Positions 53,843 through 64,000 of a stretch of 64,000 nt of DNA are shown one piece after another. The stretch spans positions 23,810 through 87,809 of the forward strand of contig JAPLUV010000023.1 in NCBI GenBank assembly GCA_026397395.1, given 5' to 3'. Numbering within the stretch: the first letter of the stretch is position 1; every line of letters begins with the position of its first letter. A program made the translations under genes and the position numbers. Below the pieces are notes generated by a model that did not search any database, had not been told where the DNA came from, and saw only the letters and a program-made list of their open reading frames with translations. Source of the DNA: a candidate division SR1 bacterium (GTDB taxonomy: Bacteria > Patescibacteriota > Gracilibacteria > Absconditabacterales > Absconditicoccaceae).

Positions 53843-54748
53843 ATGAAATTGGATATTCAATGACTCATTAAAACTGTACCTATAGTACAAATAAAAAATA
53901 TAAAAGACAATGAAGTATATTCGCTTCTAGAAAAATATAATATAGTTGGATCCGTAAAGGTAAAAACGGTTTATCGGATATTAAAAGACGCTTATGAAAA
54001 GTGACTTTTGGATGATAATAAAATTATCCTAGAGGCATCCAGTGGGAATACTGCCATCGCTTTAGCATATTTATGAAACTTATTTAATCTGAAAGTACAA
54101 ATAATCATGCCAAAGACAACATCTACTTGCAAAAAAAGGCTTATAGAATCATACGGAGCTGAAACGATAGAAATAGATGGAACGACAGATATAGGGATTA
54201 AATTAAGAGATCAAATAGATAGAGACAACCCAGGGAAATACTTTTTACCAGATCAGTTCGGGAATTATGCTAATTTTCGAGCACATTATCATCTAACAGG
54301 GCCATATATAGCAGAAAAACTAGGAAAAATAGATTTTTTCGTAGCAGGATTATGAACATCAGGAACTATTTTATGAGCAGGGAAATATCTCAAAGAAAAG
54401 TTCCCAGATATCAAAATTATTGCTATAAACCCCCTGGATAGAATTGAATGATTAAGAAATTTTAAAGCCACAGATATTGTGATTCCATTCTATGAAGAAC
54501 ATAAGAATATTATAGATGAGATTATAGATGTAAAGTTTGATCCTTGTGTGATACATGGGGTACAAAGTTATTTGGACGAAGGATATTTCGTAGGGATTTC
54601 ATCAGGAGCTATTTTTACATGAGCAGAACAATATCTCCAAAACAAGAAAGGGCTTAAATGAGCAATAATGGCTCCCGATGGATGAGATTTTTATCTAGAT
54701 ACACTCATAGAGCATATGGATAAAGAAAATTTTATATGATGCAAATAG
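53843..54748 (+). CDS. Cysteine-synthase-like PLP enzyme
   Basis: A 301-residue fold-type II PLP protein. VGSVKVKTVYRIL carries the likely PLP lysine (usually SVKDR, changed here to SVKVK). ILEASSGNTAIALAY and QIIMPKTTSTCKKRLI follow, then the phosphate loop VAGLGTSGTILGAG and a Ser near the C-terminus (GISSGAIFTGAEQY). The fold makes cysteine from O-acetyl- or O-phospho-serine and sulfide, or related amino acids. The altered SVKVK motif hints at a different substrate. It could reuse sulfide released by the desulfidase-like enzyme upstream. Confidence 0.82.
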
Positions 54749-54772
54749 GAGAGATGGATTTTGTAAAAAGAC

Positions 54773-54812
54773 AGAAGAAAAGATTCATTGTTTTTAGTTC
54801 TTCTTGTTTTTT
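54773..54812 (+). terminator. Terminator after the cysteine-synthase-like gene
   Basis: AGAAGAA pairs with TTCTTCT, then TGTTTTTT, 25 bp past the stop. Confidence 0.7.
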
Positions 54813-54864
54813 CACCAGATAAAAATACACTTATAGCTAGATTTATCTTCTAGCATAAAATTAT

Positions 54865-55770
54865 ATGAAGACCGTATATTATCTTCAGCCATCCAGCTTT
54901 TGTTTTGGCGTACAAAAATCTATACAAGAACTAGAAAAGCTAATAGCAGACAATCCTAAGAAAAAAATATATTGCATCCATGAATTAGTACATAATCCAA
55001 GGATAAGCAAATATTTAAAGGACCTATGAGTTCGTTTTGTCCAATCTATTTATGATGTATATGATCAAGATGCAATCATAGTGTTTTCTGCCCATGGGAC
55101 AAATAGAGTGATTATATCACAAGCAGAGAAAAAATTTGAACATGTATTTAATCTGGAATGTCCATTTGTGACCAAAATTTACAGAGAAGCCGATGCCTAC
55201 CTCAAAGATGGGATTACAACATTTTTTTATGTAGGGAAATATCATCATCAAGAAGGAAAAAATATAGTAGAATACCTCCTCTCTCACAACGTCAACATAT
55301 ATGTTTTTGACAACAGCAAAAATATTCCCCAAATAGACAAAAAAGAAAAAATTGGTATATTGTCACAAACAACCTTAAATTACCAAAAGACGAAAGAGAT
55401 TTTTGAGATCATTAGGAAAAAGTATAGTAATGCTATATTTCCTGCCCCTTCTGACATATGCAAAGCAACATATGAAAGACAACAAGTCATTATAGACAAT
55501 ATTAATAAGTTCAAAACGCTCGTAGTAATAGGAGGGAAAGAAAGCAACAACGGAAGAGAACTCTACGAAATCTGAATAAAAAGCAACAAACAGACCATAT
55601 TCGGAGAATCGCTCGCCGACGTAATGCAGCTACAAAAAAAAGAACTTTTTGAGAATGAAACGATAGCAGTTACTGGTGGAGCATCAACTCCTAAGGAAGA
55701 CATCCAGGAAGTGGTTGATTTTTTGATAACAAATTGATATAAGAAAGAAATCTTGACCTTAGGGAAATAG
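54865..55770 (+). CDS. ispH: 4-hydroxy-3-methylbut-2-enyl diphosphate reductase
   Basis: 301 residues with the three cluster cysteines of IspH/LytB in their usual places: SSFCFGVQKSI (Cys13), NLECPFVTK (about Cys98) and SDICKATYERQQ. The conserved His and Glu of HELVHNP and the Thr of ILSQTTLNY are present. It catalyses the last step of the MEP isoprenoid pathway with a [4Fe-4S] cluster. No other MEP gene is in the window. Only about three of its glycines use UGA, fewer than in the genes around it. Confidence 0.9.
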
Positions 55771-55805
55771 AAAATACATGTTTTATATATAACGATGAAA
55801 CCAGT

Positions 55806-56741
55806 ATGAAAAAGATTTTAGTCACCGGATGAGCAGGATTTATATGATCTCACCTTTGTAAGAAATTATTAGATCAATGACACGAAGTCATCTGTCTAGA
55901 TAATCTTTTTACGGGAACAAAAAACAATATATATGATATCATAAATAATCCAAGGTTTACTTTTGTTCTCCATGACATTACACAACCATTTCGAGCCCAA
56001 GTAGATGAGATATACAATCTTGCCTGCCCAGCATCCCCTATTCATTATCAAAAAAATCCTGTAGAGACAATAAGAACATCTATTGTATGAGCTATAAATA
56101 TGTTGGATCTAGCCAATAAAGTAAAAGCAAAAATCCTACAAACATCAACATCAGAAGTATATGGAGATCCATTGGAACATCCACAAAGAGAAAGCTACCG
56201 AGGAAATGTAAACCCAATAGGCACCAGAAGCTGTTATGATGAAGGGAAAAGAGCAACAGAAACACTATTCATGGATTATCATAGAGAATATGGAGTAGAT
56301 ATAAGAATCATAAGAATATTTAATACCTACGGACCAAATATGCATCCAGAGGATGGTCGCGTCGTAAGTAATTTTATTATGCAAGCATTAACAAACCAAG
56401 ACATAACTATGTATGGGACAGGAGAGCAAACAAGAAGCTTCCAATATATAGACGATCTCATAGAGTGAATGATCAAAATGATGAATAATGAGCAATGATT
56501 CATCTGACCTGTAAATATATGAACAGAATTTGAGTTTACCATGAAGGAACTCGCACAAACCATAACAAAACTTATTCCTGGAAACACAAGTAATATCATA
56601 TACAAGCCACTTCCATCAGATGATCCTAAACAAAGAAGAGCAAACAACCAATTAGCTAAAGAAAAATTAGGACGAGAACCAAAGATTTGACTAGAAGAGG
56701 GACTAAAAAACACTATTGAATATTTCAAAAGGTTTATCTAA
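55806..56741 (+). CDS. NAD-dependent epimerase/UDP-glucuronate decarboxylase-like
   Basis: A 311-residue short-chain dehydrogenase. The Rossmann loop TGGAGFIGSHLCKKL has two of its conserved glycines encoded by UGA, one of the clearest proofs of the code. [20 protein letters not shown] and [15 protein letters not shown] (Ser) are typical of [14 protein letters not shown] gives the catalytic Tyr/Lys. The enzyme would turn UDP-glucuronate into UDP-xylose for the polysaccharide. First gene of the surface-sugar cluster. Confidence 0.88.
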
Positions 56742-56752
56742 CAGAGAAACAT

Positions 56753-58303
56753 ATGGATTGAGAATTATTAGCAGACCAGCCATTAGGACAAAAGCTAATC
56801 AAAAAAGGATTCTGGTTATATTTTTTTACATTATTTATTTGACCAGCTGGATATATTATAAGAGCATTTATTTCTAATACTATCAGTGTCCAAGATGTAG
56901 GAATCATTTACAGTATACTAAGTTTTATGGGGATCATTGCCACCTATCATGATTTAGGATTTACAGAAGCATTACAATATCATCTTCCCAAATATTGGAT
57001 TACAAAACAATATAATGCATATAAGACCAGCATATATTTTACGCTGGTAATACAGGCCATAAGCTGAATAATTATTGCTTTATTCCTATTCTTTTGAGCA
57101 AATTATTTGGCAGTAAATTACTTTCACTCACCGGAATCTATACATATTATAAAAATATTTTGCATTTACTTTCTAAGCATCATTTTTCATAATATGATAT
57201 ATTCCATATATAGTTCATTTCAGGATATTATACAATCCAAACTTATGGAATTCATCAAAGTATATAGCACGCTAGCATTTACTCTTTGTTTTTTTTGATT
57301 AGGGATCTTAAACATTACAAATTTTACACGGGCACGGATAATATGAACACTAGCATCTTTAGCGATATCTTTCATAATTTTTTTAAAGAAGTATAGATAT
57401 ACTTTAAATAAGTGAGTGATAGAGCGAGATATTAATCTCATTAAGAAGCAATCTAAATATGCACTATGGGTATTTATAGGAACAAATATAGCTGTATTAT
57501 TATCACAGATCGATCAACAATTTGTTATTTATTTTCTAGGACCTCAAGCAGCATGATATTATGCAAACTACCTAAGTTTAATACTATCTTTTAGTATTAT
57601 AACAGGGCCTTTGTTGGTATATCTTTTCCCACTTACGACAGAATTGATGGCAAAGGGACAAAATGACAAACTTATATTATTAAAAAATCTATTTTACAAA
57701 TATTTTTCAGTGTTTGCTATAAGCATATCTGGATTATTCATAGTATTTTGAAAAGAAATAGTTACTACGCTCTTCGGAGAAAAGTTTATATATTCATGAA
57801 TATTACTACAATATTCAGCATTATTTTTGGTATTCAATATATTGTTCAGCATTAACTTCTGATTTTTAGCTTGAATGGGGAAAGTAAAAGAAAGAGCAAA
57901 GATAATTTTCACCACACTAATTATTAATATTATATTAAATTTCATTGCAGTAAAGACCATTTGATTAATCTGAGTAGTATTTACTCTCAACATATCGCGA
58001 ATACTGCTTTGCATATTAAGCTTTAGGCTGATAAATAGGGATAAAAGCATAAAGATCAGTCGAAAATATATAGGGATAAACGTATTTCGAATGATAGCTA
58101 TTTGTTTGATTTTCTATTATTTTAAAGACAAAATCTTTATCTTACAAGATTCTTACAGATACAAAAATCTGTTGTATTTAATGTTGATTACTATTATATA
58201 TTATCTATACATTTTAGGTATAAATTATAAAAGCATATTAATATTTAAAAGTACCATACAAGATATATTAAAATTTAGAAAGATTAAGACAAGCGATGGA
58301 TAA
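56753..58303 (+). CDS. Polysaccharide flippase (Wzx/MATE-like)
   Basis: A 516-residue membrane protein with 12-14 predicted helices. It starts LIKKGFWLYFFTLFIGPAGY and has the family-typical WVFIGTNIAVLLSQIDQQFV and FLVFNILFSINFGFLAGMGK segments. It would carry lipid-linked sugar units across the membrane. UGA glycines occur in many membrane helices. It overlaps the following glycosyltransferase by 8 bp. Confidence 0.85.
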
Positions 58304-59219
58304 AATAATTTCAATAGTTATTCCTATGTATAACGAACAACGTTATATAGCAAGATGTTTAAATAGTTTGTTAGTTCAAACATTTAGAGATTTTGAAGTA
58401 ATCTTGATTGACGATGGTAGTAAAGACAGTACAATATCGATAGCAGAATGATATAAAGACAAACTTAAGCTATCTATTCTTCATCAAAAACATTGAGGTC
58501 CAGGAAGAGCAAGAAATCGATGAGCAAAAGTAGCAAAAGGAGACATAATAATCTTTGTAGATGCGGATATGTATTTTGACAAAAAATTAGTTGAGGAACT
58601 TATTAGGCCAATAGTAAATGGAGAAGAGCTCGGAACATCACATGGATACGAATACGTAGGAAATTTAGAAAATCCTATTTCAACGGCATTTTGATCAATT
58701 AGGTGACTATACGATCCACAAAACAACAGAAGTGGAATATTTAGAGCGATACTCAAATCTAAGTTCATAGAACGATGATGATTTGATGTAAGTAAATGAT
58801 ATGGAGACGATAATCTTACAAGTCATTGAACATGACTAATGGTTCCTGAAGCAATAATATATCACAATAATCCTGAAAGTTTTAAAGAAATATTTAAACA
58901 TAGTATACGGGTTTGAGCATCTCTATACAATAAAGAGCAATTAAAATATTATTTTGGAAAATACATATATTTGGTTATATTCCTAATAATAGTTCTTGTA
59001 ACATGCATAAGCTTTTTAATCCATCTAAAAGAATACAAATATATACCTATATTGATATTGCTGATGTCTGTCTGATTTATAATCGCCAAGACAATAGAAA
59101 GAGCCATTAAAGAAAAAAAGATAAGCCATCTTTTCTATATCCCAATAGTAATGACACTAAGGTGTATATGATATACCATATGAGGAATGAGATTCTTATT
59201 TTTTAAAAAAATATATTAA
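58296..59219 (+). CDS. Glycosyltransferase family 2
   Basis: A 307-residue GT-A enzyme: IISIVIPMYNEQRYIARCLN, VILIDDGSKDST, GPGRARNRGAKVAKGDIIIF and VDADMYFDKKLV (the DxD-type motif). ERGGFDVSKGYGDDN contributes the acceptor-side acid. Two membrane helices and a basic tail follow from about 225. It adds a sugar from a nucleotide donor to the growing unit on the cytoplasmic side. More than ten glycines are UGA. Confidence 0.88.
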
Positions 59220-59220
59220 C

Positions 59221-59763
59221 ATGAAACTTAATTTAGGTTGTTGAAACGATATAAAAAAATGATATATTAACATTGATAAAATAAAACTACCAGGAGTAGA
59301 TATCCTCCACGATATAGAAGATTTTCCCTATCCATTCAATAACGATATATTTGAAGAGATATATTGTGCTATGGTACTAGAACATACAATAAATCTGACA
59401 GGGATTATGGAAGAGTTTATTAGGATAGCAAAAAAATGATGCCAAATCAAAATAATAGTACCATATTTTACATGTACAAATTTTTGGGCAGACCCCACAC
59501 ACGTAAGACTGTTTAATAGCAACTCTTTTTCATGATTTCATGGGAATAGCTTTCTCAAGAAAGACAACATAGTACTTAAAAAGTATAAAATTCATTTTTT
59601 CTCGAACAATAATAATAATTTCATGCAATCAAAACGATACAGCATACTACCAGATTTCATAATAAATCTATGTCCAAAAATATATGAAAGATTTTTTTGC
59701 TATATTTTTCCATCATCTGAAATACATTTTCTATTAGAGATACAAAAAAAAGATTTTATATAA
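59221..59763 (+). CDS. SAM-dependent methyltransferase
   Basis: 180 residues, beginning MKLNLGCGNDIKKGYINIDK, the short form of the nucleotide-binding strand, with EIYCAMVLEHTINL (catalytic region) and VPYFTCTNFWADPTHVRLF further on. This class methylates sugars or other small molecules in surface clusters. It begins two bases after the preceding stop. Confidence 0.78.
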
Positions 59764-59779
59764 TTAATCATCAATACAA

Positions 59780-60613
59780 ATGTATATTATATTCAGTTAT
59801 ATTCTAAACATATTCTATTTATTTAGGTCAAGATTAAGATTTCTAACAAAAATCGGTTTATTTTTTTTGTATATTTTATATCTTATTCTATATCCGATAC
59901 TGAGAATTCTAAACATAAAAACTATATATTTCTGAGGTAAAAAAATATATTGATCATCCTTTGGTATAAACTTTTTTTTATATTGAGAAATATTTATAAA
60001 AAACGAATACGAACCATATTATGATTACAAAAAGCCAATAATTCTAGATATATGAGCTAATATGGGATTTACCAGTATTTATTTTAAAAATATATTTAGA
60101 GAGAGCCATATCTATGCTTTTGAACCAGACATGAAAGCATTCCATATATTAGAAAAAAACATTAAATATAGAAACCTAAAAGATATATCAATATTCAACG
60201 TAGCAGTAACAGACAAAAAAGGGGAAATAGACTTTTTTACCAACGAAACAGTAGGGTTACAAATGAGCATAAACGAAAAACGTTCCAATGTGAAGAAAAC
60301 AACCGTAAATACAATTTCATTATCAGAATTTATCAAAAATAACAATCTACATATAGATATATTAAAGATTGACATAGAATGAGCTGAAACTATAGTTTTT
60401 AGGGATTTATACAAGAACAATTGTCTAAATAAAATCAATGAAATACTCATAGAATACCACCACAACATAGAAGAATCCCCAAATCATTTATCAGAGTTTT
60501 TACAGATGATAGAAAACAGTTGATTTGATTATCAAATTTCATCTAACTATCTAAACAAAAATAAGCCAAAGGAATTTCAGGACATATCAATACATGCATA
60601 TAAAAAAATTTAG
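59780..60613 (+). CDS. FkbM-family methyltransferase 1
   Basis: 277 residues. An N-terminal hydrophobic part of about 55 residues, possibly a membrane helix, precedes the catalytic domain: PIILDIGANMGFTSIYFKNI, HIYAFEPDMKAFHILEKNI, IFNVAVTDKKGEIDFF and ILKIDIEGAETIVF. FkbM enzymes O-methylate sugars. UGA encodes GAN and the G of IEGAE. Confidence 0.82.
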
Positions 60614-60629
60614 ATATAATTCCTAAAAA

Positions 60630-61721
60630 ATGAAAAATATATGAATAGATATATCTCATTATGATACATTATCATGATATGGCATAGTGACAAAGAATAT
60701 CATTGATAGAGTCGTTGAAAATAAAGATTATAATTTTTTTCTTTTTTCAAACAGAGAGGTAAAGAACAAGAATATGTTTGAGAATAGAGATAATATAAAG
60801 ATAATCATAACCAAATGAGTTAATTATCTTTTTTACAGATTTTTTTTTCAAATTTTCTTATTGAAGAGACATAAAATAGACATTTTATTTACGCTGGATC
60901 AGTACCTTCCTCTGATAAAAGTATGTAAATATATATGTGTAATCCACGACATTGAATGACGAAAAAAACACCATGGAATAAAGAAATTTTTCTATAATAT
61001 AAAAACCTATGGAATAATAAGTATATGGCCATACTTTTATAGTTTAAATATCGATCAATTATCGAATGCAAATGCAGACGAGATAATTTGTCCTTCTGAA
61101 TACACAAAAGAGAATTTAATCAAATACTATTTTAAAAATAAAGAGAAGCATATTAACGTAATAAACCGATGAATCGATCATGAGCAATGAAGTAAAATAG
61201 ATGATAAAGAAAACAATTATATACTCTTCCCCTTTTGTCATGCATTTTATGATGATTTTATGGATAAACTTGCCAAAAGAATATTAGAAAAAGGATTAAC
61301 AAAAAAAATAATATTCTTCAAACCTTCAGGAAAATATTTTAATCTAAAAGAATCGAAACAAATAGATATTATACAAAAGACTATATCAAATAAAGAAAAA
61401 GATGAATTGTTTTCAAAAGCGTTTCTATGTATTTATATTTCTACAGGAGATTGATTTTGATTCACACCATTAGAGTCTATGGTTCATGGGATACCGATAA
61501 TTTTCAATGACAACTCATGTTTAAATGAGATATCATGAGATTGAGGCCTATGCCTACCTAGAAAAATCGATACATTTTTAGATAGGATAGAAAAGCTTGT
61601 GGAAAATAGAGAATATTATACATCCATCGTAGAAAAATGAATGAAACATATAAAAAAATTTAAACGAGATAAAACCGTAAGTGGCATTTATAGGATATTT
61701 GAGCACATTACCAAAGAATAA
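60630..61721 (+). CDS. Glycosyltransferase group 1 (GT4-like)
   Basis: A 363-residue GT-B enzyme. MKNIGIDISHYDTLSGYGIV opens the N-terminal Rossmann domain and VIHDIEGRKKHHG follows. The C-terminal donor site has LCIYISTGDGFGFTPLESMV (the E-x7-E-like region) and VHGIPIIFNDNSCLNEI. It transfers one sugar to the repeat unit. UGA glycines are common. Confidence 0.84.
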
Positions 61722-61790
61722 ATATATTGCATTTACAATTAAAGATGATATTATATCACTCTTAAGCTTTAATACTTTCAATAGCAAAAA

Positions 61791-62768
61791 ATGAAAAAAC
61801 TCTGAAAATTATTAATCTTTGTAGTAAAAAAGTTATGATTAAATAATTCAAAACGGTTCCTGAAAATGTATGATAATTTTTTCCCTTATATAGCAAATAA
61901 TGCAGATGGATTTGTTTATCAACTATCCAAATCATTCACATGATATATAGAGAATAAGGAACAGATTAGTAGACTAACATCAAACATGGATCAAGAGTCT
62001 AAAGAGATAGTAAAGAAAGAGATGAGAATGAGAAAGTATGTTTTGGAGAGAAAGGGGAAATTTTTAAGTAAACATTTTCTGTGAATAGATAGAAGACTCA
62101 TCAACAAAATAGATCGTCAGATAGAAAAGATAAAAAAAAACTATATTTTACCAATAAAAGAGTGATTTGGAGAATCTACATTTTACTATAATCATGGGAT
62201 ACATGATATAGAGTGATTAAAAGAATATGTTAAAGGCAAGGATGTAGTAGATTGTGGATGATACATATGAGATAGTTCCCTCATGTTTACTAAAGAATTA
62301 AATATAAATAAATGTTATTGTCTAGAACCCATGGAAGAGAATTTCGAATTAGCACTAAAAACAATAAAACTTAATAATATAGGATGAAAGATTATTCCCA
62401 TCAAAAAGTGAGTATGAAAAGCCAAAGGAATTTTAAAAATAAAAAAAGATTGACCATCAAGTTATATTGATTCAGAAGGAGATTGCAGCATCCAGATTGA
62501 TACAATAGACAGCCTTATTAAAGAATACAATATAAATCCATGATTAATAAAATATGATGTCGAATGAAGTGAATATGATGCTATTTTATGAACAGAAGAA
62601 ACTATAAGAAAATATAAGCCAATTTTGTTAATTAGCATATATCATAAAGGCAAAGATTACTTCGAGATAAAACCACTTATAGAAAGTTGGGGATTGTGAT
62701 ATAAATTTAAAATAAGAAATTATTGCCCAAGAAATCCACGATTCGAAACAATGCTATTGTGTTATTAA
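61791..62768 (+). CDS. FkbM-family methyltransferase 2
   Basis: A 325-residue protein. About 130 residues of helical sequence are followed by the SAM-binding domain: VVDCGGYIGDSSLMFTKEL, YCLEPMEENFELALKTIKL and LIKYDVEGSEYDAILG. It is only weakly similar to the FkbM protein two genes upstream. It is probably a sugar O-methyltransferase. UGA encodes GGY, IGD and LGT glycines. Confidence 0.75.
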
Positions 62769-62787
62769 GTTTTAAATAAATGAGATA

Positions 62788-64000
62788 ATGACTAGAAAGA
62801 TTAAAGAACTCTTTATAAAATATGTTAGATCTCACTTACTCTGGAAAGCAGCCATCTTTTTGGCGAAGATATATCACCACTGCATTAAAATATTTAGAAT
62901 ATTTTCTTTCTGACAATTTCAGTTTTGACCACCAAGCGTACGAGATAAACCAACGAAACAACGGTATGAAAGATACAACACGAATGTTGTTTCAGCAAAA
63001 AAAGCTATCTATAAAGAAATATACCCTCCAAATCAAGTGAACAAGAAGTTACCAAAAACCATAGAAAAAAGAATCCACCCTACTCTACTGAAATATATCA
63101 GTGAGCCACAGCATGAACAGTTCGTAGTAAATATTCCCGAATGAAAAGTAATTTGAACGTACACCAACATAACTCCCGACTATAAGATTCTACGAGATTC
63201 TGCATGATATAAATGATTTAACACTGACACAAACTATTATACATACAAGATATATTTATGAAAAGCTACGAAGATACATGAGAATCTTGCTGTTTTATCA
63301 TGAGACGACACGTTTAAGAACTACCATCATCGATTAATCTTTGGATTACCAAAATACCACCTATTCCAGAAATCATGATTTAAAATAGATAAGTATATTA
63401 CTGATTATTCATTCCCCTTTCATAAGGAAGCTATCAATGCTCTGGGGATAAAAGAGGAACAAATAATCATAGCAAAAAAAACTGCATATATAGAGGCAGA
63501 AAATCTTATTCTATGAAGTACAACAACTATACATGGGAATATACCAAAACGAGCAATAGATTTTCTTAAAAACACATTTCTTGAAGATCATAAGCCAAAA
63601 AAAACTGGAAAAAGACTCTATATAAGTAGGATAACCAATAGAAAAGTTATCAATGATGAAGAAATTTCATCATATCTTCATAAATTTGGGTTTATAAAAT
63701 ATGATAGCCTAGATAATTTATCAATAAAAGAACAGGCAGAATTATTTAATTCTGCAGAAATAATAATAGGGATCCATGGAGCGGCTCTTACTAATGCTGT
63801 ATTCTGCAAGGAATGAACCAAAATAATAGAAATATTTCATGAAAAAACAGTTCGAGGACATTATTATTGTATAGCGAATGCATGTGAATTAGATTACTAT
63901 TATCTCTTGGGAAAATCGATAAAGGATAATCGTAAGATGGAAATGGATAGAGATATGTACATACCTATAGAGAAAATAATTAAGACACTAGAGTTGGCTG
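62788..64000 (+). CDS. Glycosyltransferase family 61 (DUF563-like), partial
   Basis: 404 residues visible; the gene runs past the window. A basic, hydrophobic N-terminus may be a membrane anchor. DYSFPFHKEAINALGIKEEQ and KRLYISRITNRKVINDEEI lead to the core IIIGIHGAALTNAVFCKEGT, the mark of GT61 enzymes. It likely adds a sugar to the same polymer. ATG at 62788 is the first in-frame start after a close stop. Confidence 0.8.

Noticed and set aside
1-64000. CRISPR arrays, insertion sequences, prophage
   Set aside because: No regular repeat-spacer array, transposase, integrase or phage structural gene was seen. The repeats present are short palindromes, one tandem duplication and protein-coding repeats.

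Overview
This window reads as chromosomal DNA of an AT-rich, small-genome bacterium that translates UGA as glycine (genetic code 25), most likely Candidatus Gracilibacteria or Absconditabacteria (SR1) of the Patescibacteria/CPR. Under the standard code nearly every gene is broken at UGA. Read as glycine, those codons fall on conserved glycines: the Rossmann glycines of the NAD epimerase, the glycines of the radical SAM and DnaA-like motifs, and the MurA, SerRS and GlyRS cores. Genes then become full-length in one frame. All CDS calls use code 25. Everything was read by eye, with no database search.

Layout. 1-10 kb: small membrane protein, ATP-grasp protein, a lipoprotein adaptor/RND exporter operon, an AlkD-like DNA repair protein, an intact tRNA-Thr among decayed tRNA pieces, AspRS and a laccase-domain protein. 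10-14 kb: a large divergent DnaA-like AAA+ protein, a small membrane protein, a HIT protein and a four-helix-bundle protein. 13.9-14.8 kb: two tandem, apparently non-coding, A-depleted transcription units, each with its own promoter and terminator. 14.9-24.7 kb: one giant surface protein of about 3254 residues with beta-helix modules, leucine-rich repeats and an SLH-like C-terminus. 25-41 kb: mostly housekeeping genes (GlyRS, SmpB, SerRS, HisRS, MurA, 2-oxoacid:ferredoxin oxidoreductase, a DNPH1-like hydrolase, tRNA-Cys, an MFS transporter), one frameshifted glycosyltransferase and two tiny paralogous membrane peptides.

41.3-54.8 kb is the most interesting part. Two paralogous proteins join a GHMP-kinase-like domain to a C-terminal winged-helix-like domain. 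They are followed by an L-cysteine desulfidase-like protein and CysRS. Next comes a 32-residue peptide ending in GCMCNGD, a strong terminator, a PqqD-like protein (RiPP recognition element), two radical SAM/SPASM enzymes, a zinc-ribbon PP-loop ATPase, an amidohydrolase, a GNAT acetyltransferase and, after two terminators, a cysteine-synthase-like enzyme. This has the anatomy of a RiPP (ribosomally made, modified peptide) pathway with a cysteine/sulfur theme. I do not recognise it as a described class.

54.8-64 kb: IspH, then a surface-polysaccharide cluster (UDP-glucuronate decarboxylase-like epimerase, flippase, three glycosyltransferases, three methyltransferases), cut off by the window end. 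UGA supplies roughly half of the glycine codons in the RiPP-like island but under a tenth in SerRS, so the accessory half looks different in codon use. Several genes have sigma70-like promoters with a 16-nt spacer.
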